This document shows, piece by piece, positions 8,481 through 15,643 of a stretch of 64,000 nt of DNA. The stretch is from CBDCME01 sp965218865. GTDB taxonomy: Bacteria > Pseudomonadota > Alphaproteobacteria > JAAXGF01. The stretch covers positions 94,438 through 158,437 of the forward strand of contig CBDCME010000010.1 of the NCBI GenBank assembly GCA_965218865.1. The letters are read 5' to 3'. Each line of letters begins with the position of its first letter. The first letter of the stretch is position 1. Made by a program: the position numbers and the translations under genes. Under the pieces are notes generated by a model that had not been told where the DNA came from, ran no database searches, and saw only the letters and a program-made list of their open reading frames with translations.

Positions 8481-8957
8481 ATGGCGGTACGAATTGGGGC
8501 CACGAGCCTTGCCATGTTGCTCGCGGCGGGCACCGTCGCCTCCGCCGAGGACCCGGCCAAGGACCCCGACGTGGACATGAATTTCGTGCACAGCGCCACC
8601 CCGGAGGCGTTGCGCGAGACGAACAAGCGAATCGCGGAAATCGGCAAGAAAGTTCAGGAAATCTTGAGCGAACAAACGCTTCGCACCCTGGTCGGCATGA
8701 GCCCCCTTTTGCGGCAGATCGTTTGCCGGGTCCCGTTTCAAAAATTCGAGGTATCGGCTCTCGCCCGGGCCCTGGGGTTGCCCGAACCCACCGTCTTCGA
8801 GGGTGTTCAATTGCTCGATCGCTTGGGGATCGCGGCGCTTAAGGACGCGTACGAGGGCCGCGTGATCGTACCCAAGAGCCCGCGGTCCAACGAAATGATG
8901 CGGCGGTGGGCGTACGATTGGTGCGACAGCGACGACAAATGCGGGGTCCGCCGCTGA
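8481..8957 (+). CDS. Small exported protein, paralogue of the 7732 gene
   Basis: The start ATG at 8481 precedes a clear signal peptide (MAVRIGATSLAMLLAAGTVA, cleavage after ASA). The mature protein has a basic amphipathic segment, then LRQIVCRVPFQKFEVSALAR and EPTVFEGVQLLDRLGIAAL, which resembles a winged helix-turn-helix. It ends with WCDSDDKCGVRR. The C-x-x-D-D-x-C ending and general order are shared with the upstream gene. The frame remains open upstream through the palindrome, but the signal peptide fixes the likely start. No function is assigned. Confidence 0.65.
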   Translation: MAVRIGATSLAMLLAAGTVASAEDPAKDPDVDMNFVHSATPEALRETNKRIAEIGKKVQEILSEQTLRTLVGMSPLLRQIVCRVPFQKFEVSALARALGLPEPTVFEGVQLLDRLGIAALKDAYEGRVIVPKSPRSNEMMRRWAYDWCDSDDKCGVRR

Positions 8958-9162
8958 GTGCGATCTTGCGGCCGCCGATCGGGAACAAAGCATCGGCGGG
9001 GACGCGAACTTGGCCGCGGTTACCGGAAAGATATTTTGGTCCGTGATGGCCGTCACTTCGAAACTTCGTAAATCGGTTACAACTAATAATGGATTTGAGT
9101 CGGCGGCGAACCAAAACAATTTCCAAAGGAGTTGCAATCATGATGAAGAGGAGTCTCGAAAC

Positions 9163-9396
9163 TTGACCCCGCCCAAGCCGTTTTTCACGTCCGAGGACAT
9201 TTCGGACATGCTCGGAATTCCGAAGAATACCATCGAGAAATGGTTTCGCGACGGAACACTGCAAGGCCAACGGCTGGGTGGTTGCTGGCGGACCGGTCCT
9301 CGGAGGCTAAACGAATTCTATCGCCACGCGACGGGATCTCCGAGATCGGAGATTCACGGAAAACGGTGTTCCGAAGAGCTGAATTTGGATGCGTAA
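9163..9396 (+). CDS. Small helix-turn-helix (excisionase/MerR-type) protein
   Basis: The core, FFTSEDISDMLGIPKNTIEK followed by WFRDGTLQGQRLGGCWRTG, is the HTH_17/excisionase pattern: a first helix with S/T-x-x-D, a recognition helix and a wing containing G-x-x-R. Such proteins bind DNA as small regulators or recombination directionality factors. No ATG lies near the start; the TTG at 9163 is preceded by GAAGAGGAG and fits best (77 aa). It stands alone, with no integrase nearby, so it may be a remnant of a mobile element or a local regulator. Confidence 0.6.
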   Translation: MTPPKPFFTSEDISDMLGIPKNTIEKWFRDGTLQGQRLGGCWRTGPRRLNEFYRHATGSPRSEIHGKRCSEELNLDA

Positions 9397-9507
9397 GAAT
9401 ACAAATTTAGGAAAGCGGACGGCCTGACGATATTCGTGGGGGCCCTGAATTCTCAAACCAAGTGCAACGCCGGTATGATCCGGAGTTGCCATGGCAACGC
9501 CACAAAT

Positions 9508-10200
9508 CTAGACGAAAGCGAAGTCCGGGAGCGCCCGCGCGGCGACCCGGCGAAGGCCGCGAAAGGCGCGGGCCGTATCGAGGGCGAGCCTCAGAACCGC
9601 GAGCGTCTGCCGTGGTTCAAGGCGGAGAGCACCCAGGACGGGTAGGGCGGCCATCCGTCCCTCGGCGGTGAGGCCAGCCAGGGCGGCGCTCGGAACATTT
9701 CGTTCCGCCGGATCCGCGACTGCGCGAATGACGACGAATGGCGCCCCCGCGGCGCTTGCCGTTTCCGAAACGGCGAAGCTTTCGAGGTCGACCGCGACCG
9801 CGCCGTGGCGGGCGAATACGGCCCCTTTAGCCTCGCGGGAATCCAGCGCCTCGTCACCGCCAAAAACAGCGGCCGTGGCATAGGGAACGGTTTCGCCCAG
9901 CAAGTCCCCGAGACGGCAAAGCCAATCATGATCGCAGGCGCGGCGCACCCCGTTCGGAGCAATTACCGAATCGGCCAGGACGACGGTTCCCGGCCTCAGT
10001 TTCGGGTCCAGACCGCCGGCAACGCCGAAACTCACGAGTGCCTCGGCGCCGTCGGAGAGAAGGCGGCGGGTGGCGATTCGCGCTCGAGCGGCGTCGGCAC
10101 CGGAGCAGACCATGAGCGGGTGGAGTTCGCCCGATATCGCGGCCGAGTTCAGACAAGCGATCTCGGCGGCAAGGCCGGCCACAATCCCTATTCGTGTCAA
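9508..10200 (-). CDS. hpnG: HpnG, hopanoid-associated nucleoside phosphorylase
   Basis: The protein has the nucleoside phosphorylase fold features expected of HpnG: an N-terminal TRIGIVAGLAAEIA, a central VSFGVAGGLDPKLRPGTVVL and a base-binding DLESFAVSETASAAGAPFVV with E and D residues typical of the family. In hopanoid producers HpnG removes adenine from adenosylhopane to give ribosylhopane. The start is probably a TTG (10200-10198) that overlaps the TGA of shc in the arrangement TTGA, implying translational coupling. This is the last gene of the hopanoid block; hpnH, which makes the adenosylhopane substrate and often follows, is not here. Confidence 0.85.
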   Translation of the reverse strand: MTRIGIVAGLAAEIACLNSAAISGELHPLMVCSGADAARARIATRRLLSDGAEALVSFGVAGGLDPKLRPGTVVLADSVIAPNGVRRACDHDWLCRLGDLLGETVPYATAAVFGGDEALDSREAKGAVFARHGAVAVDLESFAVSETASAAGAPFVVIRAVADPAERNVPSAALAGLTAEGRMAALPVLGALRLEPRQTLAVLRLALDTARAFRGLRRVAARALPDFAFV

Positions 10201-12158
10201 ATTCCGTAGATAATGTTTTTGGCGGTGCTGTCCCGTAAAGCACGGTAGCGAGCCAATGCCCAAAGGGGGAAATAGGCAGCGTAGCCGTGATAACGCAAAT
10301 AGAATACGCGCGGAAATCCGACCGCCGTGAAGGATTCCTCGTGCCAGCGGGCTCCGTTACGGGACGCCCGCAACAAATAGTGGACACCGCGTTCGACGGC
10401 TTCGTTCTTGACCTCGCCCGCAGCCATGAGTCCCAGCAGCGCCCAGGCGGTCTGGGAGGGTGTGCTGACCTTGGCCGTGCCCTTGCGGTCGGGCCAGTAG
10501 GTCACGCCATCCTCGCCCCAACCGCCATCGTCGCGTTGGCACGCCAGGAGCCTCTCGACGGCGCGCCGAATGTGGGGCGCGGACGGATCCTCGCCGGCGG
10601 CATTGAAGGCGCACAGCACCGACCAGGTTCCATAAATATAGTTGGTGCCCCAGCGCCCGTACCAGGATCCATCCGCTTCCTGTTCCCGGCGAAGAAACGC
10701 CAAGCCCCGTTCCAAGCATTCATTCTCGCGGTCGTACCCGAGCTGGGCGAGCATGCCGACGCAACGCCCGCTTACGTCGGCCGTCGGCGGATCGAGAAGG
10801 GCGCCGTGATCCGCGAAGGGGATATGGTTCAAGTGATAATGCGTGTTGTCGGCATCGAACGCACCCCAGCCGCCGTTCTTGCACTGCATGCCGATCACCC
10901 ACTCGGCGCCGCGATCGATGGCTTCGTGATAACGGCCGCGGTCGGCGCGGTCCAGGGCCATGACGACGGCGGCGGTATCATCAACGTCGGGGTAGCAGGG
11001 ATTACGGTATTGGAAGGCCCAGCCGCCCGGCCGCACCTTTGGCCGCCGGGAACTCCAATCGCCGGGACTGTCTAGAACCTGCAAGCTCGCAAGCCAGTCC
11101 ATCGCGCCGCGGACGGAGTCGTCGCTCTGCCGCGCTTCCATCATCGCGTGCGCGGCGAGACAGGTGTCCCACACCGGCGACAGACAGGGCTGGCAATAAG
11201 CCTCGTTTTCCCTCACCACGAGGAGCTTTTTGACGGCCGCCTTGGCGATCGCGAAATGAATGTGTTCCTTCGCGTAGCCGAGCGTGTCGAAGGCCATGAC
11301 CGCGTTGGCCATGGCCGGGAATATGCCGCCGAGACCGTCGTCGCCGTTGAGTCGCGCGGTGATGAAGTCGACCGCCTTGGCGATCGCTCGCTGTCGGAGC
11401 CCACGCGGAAAGTACGGCGTGACGAACCGAAGGAGTTTGTCGATGGCCAGGAAAAACCGACCCATGGGAGATCCCGTGGGATTCACGAGACCCCGCGATT
11501 CTTCCTCGGGCGCCGTGAGGTACAGCTCCTGGATGTCGATCCGACGCGGATTTCGTGCGCGGGGTTTTAACGCGGCCAGGATGAGCAACGGAACCATGAC
11601 GGTCCTGGACCAGTACGAAACTTTGCTGATGTTAAAGGGGAACCAGCGTGGCAGCAGCATGATCTCGATCGGCATCACGGGCACCGCGCGCCACGGCGCC
11701 TGGCCGAACAAAGCCAAGGTGTAACGGGTAAACACGTTGGCCTTGGCGCCGCCGCCGTGAGCGAGAATTGCCTCGCGGGCACGCTTCATATGGGGCGCAT
11801 CGCGGTCGTCGCCGACGAGCTTGAGGGCGAAATAGGTCTTTACGCTCGCGCTAATATTGAAATCGCCGTCGTGGAACAACGGCCAGCCCCCGTGGGGACC
11901 TTGCCGACCGCGGAGGTAGGTGGCGATTTTGGCTTCCAGGCCTTCGTCTATTTCGTCGAGGAAGTGTTCGAGGAGGATGTACTCGGACGGAATCGTGACG
12001 TCGGCTTCGAGCTCGAAGCACCAGTGGCCATCCTTGGCTTGCACGGCCGCGAGCGCGGCTCGGGAATCCTCGATGGCGAAATCGATCGGACGACCAGCGG
12101 ATCTCGCGTGAAGTTCGTCCCTTTCCGCGACCCGTTCGATATTCGATGCGAAATTCAT
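10197..12158 (-). CDS. shc: Squalene-hopene cyclase
   Basis: It cyclises squalene to hopene and diplopterol at the cytoplasmic membrane. The catalytic DxDD motif is seen in YPDVDDTAAVVMAL, and several QW-type repeats are present (for example QAKDGHWCFELEADVTIPSE near the N-terminus, then KNGGWGAFD, EADGSWYGRWG and DDGGWGEDG). The length of 653 aa is normal. ATG at 12158 is followed by the conserved N-terminal helix. It sits between hpnE and hpnG on the same strand, 73 bp after the hpnE stop, so the promoter may be shared or internal. The gene is intact. Confidence 0.97.
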   Translation of the reverse strand: MNFASNIERVAERDELHARSAGRPIDFAIEDSRAALAAVQAKDGHWCFELEADVTIPSEYILLEHFLDEIDEGLEAKIATYLRGRQGPHGGWPLFHDGDFNISASVKTYFALKLVGDDRDAPHMKRAREAILAHGGGAKANVFTRYTLALFGQAPWRAVPVMPIEIMLLPRWFPFNISKVSYWSRTVMVPLLILAALKPRARNPRRIDIQELYLTAPEEESRGLVNPTGSPMGRFFLAIDKLLRFVTPYFPRGLRQRAIAKAVDFITARLNGDDGLGGIFPAMANAVMAFDTLGYAKEHIHFAIAKAAVKKLLVVRENEAYCQPCLSPVWDTCLAAHAMMEARQSDDSVRGAMDWLASLQVLDSPGDWSSRRPKVRPGGWAFQYRNPCYPDVDDTAAVVMALDRADRGRYHEAIDRGAEWVIGMQCKNGGWGAFDADNTHYHLNHIPFADHGALLDPPTADVSGRCVGMLAQLGYDRENECLERGLAFLRREQEADGSWYGRWGTNYIYGTWSVLCAFNAAGEDPSAPHIRRAVERLLACQRDDGGWGEDGVTYWPDRKGTAKVSTPSQTAWALLGLMAAGEVKNEAVERGVHYLLRASRNGARWHEESFTAVGFPRVFYLRYHGYAAYFPLWALARYRALRDSTAKNIIYGI

Positions 12159-12231
12159 GATCCGGCCAAGTTTATTTTACTTCTCGGGGTTCCATAACAA
12201 TTTCCGCGTTATATTCGCCGTATTTCAGTTG

Positions 12232-13530
12232 TCAAGACAACCTATTAATAACACGGTTTCGTGATCGCCGTCGAACCTTGCCCGGCAGGATGAGTTTGGC
12301 CGCCGTGAAGCCCGATTGTATCGCCCCCTCGATTGTCGCCGGCAGGCCCGTGTCGGTCCAGTCGCCGGCGAGAAAAAGGTTGGAGAATTCGGTTCGTGGC
12401 CCGGGGCGGCGTTTGAGCGATTCAGGCGTTTGCGTGAATGTTGCCCGCTTTTCCTTGACGACCCGGTAGAGTGGTATGTTGCGATGCGGGAGATTCAATG
12501 CCTGCCCCGCATCCAGCCAGATCTGCTGCGCCACCTCGTCGATCGATTCGTCGGCCAGGTCGTCGGCCGCGCTGACGGTCACGGCAACGACGTCGCGGCG
12601 GACGAAAATCCAATGCCCGACCCCGCCGACGATCCCCATGAACACCGAGGAGCCGGGCAGTTCCGGCGCCCGGTCGAGACGAAAATGGACGTTGACGATG
12701 GCACGGTTTCCCTCGGGTACCATGATCGACGGCAGGATCGCGGCGATCGCGAACGGCGGTAAGGCTAGAACCACGGAATCGTTCTCATCGAGCCTCACCT
12801 CGCGGCGCCCGAAATCGAGACCGCCCGCCCGATCCGATTCCTCGAAAACCGCCCGCAGGCGGTGGCCGAAATGGATTTCACAACCCATCGCCAGAAGTGT
12901 CGCGACCGCGGGCGTGATGAAGCTCTCCGAAAGGCCGTTGCGGGCGACGAAGGGGCGGCAGCGGTTGGCGCCACGGGCAAAGGTCGTCGCGACGACGGAC
13001 CACAGCAGGGTCGCGGCCGCTTCGCGTGGCGGCGTATTGAGAGCGGCGATGGTCAGGGGGGCCCAGAAGCGCTCGAAAAGCACGCCGCCGGGGTCCAGGC
13101 AATCGGCGACGGTTTGCTCCGGTTTCGCCCTGGCCAGGCGCCAGGCGCCCAGATAATCGCCAAGACGGCTATCCGGAACCCGACGTCGATCGGAAAACAG
13201 CCACCAAGGGATCGGCCCCAGGTTCGGGGCCAGGGTCCAGCGCTCGCCCGAGGATATATCCGCGAAAGGGAAAGTGCACCCGGCGGGCGAGATGAGGTTG
13301 TTTTCGGCGCCGATTCTGGCAAGATAATCGAAGGTTGCCCGGTTTCCCCCCAGCACAAGGTGGCTGCCGTTGTCGATCCAGCGTTCGAGAGTGGAGTCGA
13401 AAAACGAACGGCAACGACCCCCTGGCATATTTGTCGCTTCGTAGAGTGTGACAGGTCGGCCCTTGCGCGTGATCTGCAAGGCGCATGCGATTCCGGCAAG
13501 ACCGGCGCCGACGACGTGAACGGTACCCAT
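12232..13530 (-). CDS. hpnE: HpnE, hydroxysqualene/squalene-associated FAD oxidoreductase
   Basis: The N-terminus carries a dinucleotide-binding motif (VHVVGAGLAGIACALQITRK) and the FAD signature NMPGGRCRSF. The C-terminus has the amine-oxidase-type ending FLAGDWTDTGLPATIEGAIQ. HpnE reduces hydroxysqualene to squalene, completing the HpnC-HpnD-HpnE route from farnesyl diphosphate to squalene. The length of 432 aa is normal. Its start lies 6 bp beyond the hpnD stop, so the two are tightly coupled. Confidence 0.94.
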   Translation of the reverse strand: MGTVHVVGAGLAGIACALQITRKGRPVTLYEATNMPGGRCRSFFDSTLERWIDNGSHLVLGGNRATFDYLARIGAENNLISPAGCTFPFADISSGERWTLAPNLGPIPWWLFSDRRRVPDSRLGDYLGAWRLARAKPEQTVADCLDPGGVLFERFWAPLTIAALNTPPREAAATLLWSVVATTFARGANRCRPFVARNGLSESFITPAVATLLAMGCEIHFGHRLRAVFEESDRAGGLDFGRREVRLDENDSVVLALPPFAIAAILPSIMVPEGNRAIVNVHFRLDRAPELPGSSVFMGIVGGVGHWIFVRRDVVAVTVSAADDLADESIDEVAQQIWLDAGQALNLPHRNIPLYRVVKEKRATFTQTPESLKRRPGPRTEFSNLFLAGDWTDTGLPATIEGAIQSGFTAAKLILPGKVRRRSRNRVINRLS

Positions 13531-13536
13531 CGAATT

Positions 13537-14394
13537 CTAGAAAACGCCGTGGCGGATGGCGATCCAGACTTTTTCCGCCGTGCCCAGCGATACGGGTTGA
13601 TCGAGACGAACCCAGCCGCGCCGGAGCAAGCGATCGAGGAGACGCCGATAGATCGTCATCATGACGATGGCGGGACGCAAGGGCCGGCGCGGGCACGTGG
13701 CGAGTGCCGAGGTGGCCTGGTCGAAATGGTGCCGCGCCATCGCCGCGACGTTGGCGCATACGGACCCCAGATCGGGATGGCGCAAGACTTCCGAGGGATC
13801 GTCGGAGGCAACGCCGTGGGCGTACAGTAATTCGCGCGGCAGGTACAAGCGGTCCAGTCGGGCGTCCTCCTCGAGATCGCGGAGAATGTTGGTCAGCTGG
13901 AGCGCCGACCCCAAAGACAGTGCCAAATGGCGTGCTTCGGGGCCGTGGGCGCCGAAAACCCGCACCGACAACAATCCGACCACCCCTGCGACCCGGTGGC
14001 AATAGAGCTCGAGGGTCGCCAGATCGGGCGCTCGCATGGTCTCGCGGGCGTCCATTTCCATACCGTCGATGATGGCCAGGAAATCGTCCCGCGGGAGAGA
14101 GAATTCCGTGACGGGAGCGAGCAACGCCCGGGCGACGGGGTTTTCGGGACGCCCTTCGTAGAGCTGATCGATTTCTTTCCGCCAGGCGTCGAGTTGCTTG
14201 AGTTTATCGCTTCGAGTCCCGCCTTCGTCGGCAATATCGTCGACGACGCGACAAAAGGCGTAGATCGCGTACATCGCGTTACGATGTGGCAGCGGCAGAA
14301 TCCGCATGCCCCAAAAAAAAGAGCTCCCCGACCGTTCCACCAACGCCTGGACATGGCTTACGAGGCGAGGTTGGTCATCGGTCATTGCGATCAT
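13537..14394 (-). CDS. hpnD: HpnD, presqualene diphosphate synthase
   Basis: This is a squalene/phytoene-synthase-fold prenyltransferase that joins two farnesyl diphosphates to presqualene diphosphate. The two Asp-rich motifs are RVVDDIADEG and LRDLEEDARLDRLYLPRE, and SFFWGMRILPLPHRNAMYAI is a typical N-terminal signature of HpnD. The length of 285 aa is right. The start at 14394 (MIAM) or three codons later is possible. It lies in the order hpnC-hpnD-hpnE on the minus strand. Confidence 0.93.
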   Translation of the reverse strand: MIAMTDDQPRLVSHVQALVERSGSSFFWGMRILPLPHRNAMYAIYAFCRVVDDIADEGGTRSDKLKQLDAWRKEIDQLYEGRPENPVARALLAPVTEFSLPRDDFLAIIDGMEMDARETMRAPDLATLELYCHRVAGVVGLLSVRVFGAHGPEARHLALSLGSALQLTNILRDLEEDARLDRLYLPRELLYAHGVASDDPSEVLRHPDLGSVCANVAAMARHHFDQATSALATCPRRPLRPAIVMMTIYRRLLDRLLRRGWVRLDQPVSLGTAEKVWIAIRHGVF

Positions 14395-14529
14395 GCGTGA
14401 TTGGCCCCGACCCCGGCGCGGGACGGTAAGCGCGGAATATTACACTGAATGAACGCACGAATCTTATCGGCGCCCAAGAGGGGCCTCAAGCGAATTCCCC
14501 GCAGCCGATTTTTGCCCCCATCGGCGCCG

Positions 14530-15387
14530 TCACCCTCGCCATGGAAATCTCAAGATTCCCTGGATTCCGCACCAGACGAATCCTCCGCGAGAAAGCGCCA
14601 CACGCCCCGCCAGCGGATCCCGATTCCGCAACAAGTCCGACAAACGCTCGGCGATGCGGACGATGACCGACGATTCCATGGCCAGATTCCGATTGACCAG
14701 GCCACGGGGCAAATCCCGCGCGGTCGCGAGCAGCTCGTCGACGCCGTCGAGGGCCCTATCGAGTACTTGGCGGACGCCAGGAGATGCCGCCGCCGCGTCC
14801 AGATCCGCGACTTCGCACTTGGCGGTGTCGAGCCATTCCGTCGGGAGATAGACCCGGTCGAGCGAACGGTAGTCGTCCTGACAATCCTGTAAATGATTGA
14901 TCACCTGCAAGGCGTTGCACAACGCGTCCGACCACCGATACCCCTCGGCCGATTCACCGTGCAGGTCGAGAAGGTAGCGTCCCACCGGCGAGGCCGAGAG
15001 CCGACAATATCCCATTAGGTCGTCCCAGTCCCGGTAACGGTTCTTGACCGCGTCCTGCTTGAAGGCGGCGACCAGGTCGCAGCAATGACGGCAGGGGACA
15101 CCGGTTTCGGCCAGACTGCGGCGCAGACGGTGCGCGGTATCGTACGCGGGGTCGGATTTCAGCTCGCCCCGGATCGCGCGCTCGAAGCCGTCGAGGCGGC
15201 GAATTTTCTCGTCAGCTGAAAGATTCGGGTTGTCGGCGATGTCGTCTATGGCCCTGGCGTAGGCGTAGAACAGCGCCACATGGGGCCGCAGCGCCGCCGG
15301 CAGCAGCCATGATCCGACCGGGAAATTCTCCGTCCAGGCATTTTTCCCGGAGGGCGTCTCAACCAGGGCCGAGGCCGTGCCACTCAT
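14530..15387 (-). CDS. hpnC: HpnC, hydroxysqualene synthase
   Basis: This is a second squalene/phytoene-synthase-fold enzyme. It has ENFPVGSWLLPAALRPHVAL (HpnC-type N-terminus), the first Asp motif ARAIDDIADNP and the second QDCQDDYRSLDRVYLPTEW. HpnC converts presqualene diphosphate to hydroxysqualene. The ATG at 15387 (MSGTASALVE) is preceded by GGGGAG at good spacing; an upstream in-frame extension has no family similarity. It is the first gene of the hopanoid block. The 135-bp gap to hpnD is long for an operon but no other gene lies in it. About 80 bp upstream the ISAs1-D element begins, so the natural promoter region may be shortened. Confidence 0.92.
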   Translation of the reverse strand: MSGTASALVETPSGKNAWTENFPVGSWLLPAALRPHVALFYAYARAIDDIADNPNLSADEKIRRLDGFERAIRGELKSDPAYDTAHRLRRSLAETGVPCRHCCDLVAAFKQDAVKNRYRDWDDLMGYCRLSASPVGRYLLDLHGESAEGYRWSDALCNALQVINHLQDCQDDYRSLDRVYLPTEWLDTAKCEVADLDAAAASPGVRQVLDRALDGVDELLATARDLPRGLVNRNLAMESSVIVRIAERLSDLLRNRDPLAGRVALSRGGFVWCGIQGILRFPWRG

Positions 15388-15513
15388 ATTCGGGTCGCTC
15401 CCCGCCGATCTTTCGCCCATCCGCGTGGGCGAATCATTGTACACTACGGGATTATACGACCTAGTGCACCGGCGCATTCACTCAGGGCTAGTTTTTTGTC
15501 CGCCCAGTGATCA

Positions 15514-15521
15514 GGGTGAGG
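15514..15521. repeat. Left 8-bp target duplication of the IS66 element
   Basis: GGGTGAGG, repeated at 19227-19234. It is found only once in the empty site of ISAs1-D copies 2 and 3. Confidence 0.93.
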
Positions 15522-15643
15522 GTAAGTGTTCGTTCAGGCCGTGGAATGGGTGCCGTCAAGCGCATTTCCCAAGTTGAGGCGAAGCCCACGAGGTGCTGTC
15601 TTTCTGCTGGTAACGGAATTTGCCGTGCGCTATCGTCGAGCGC

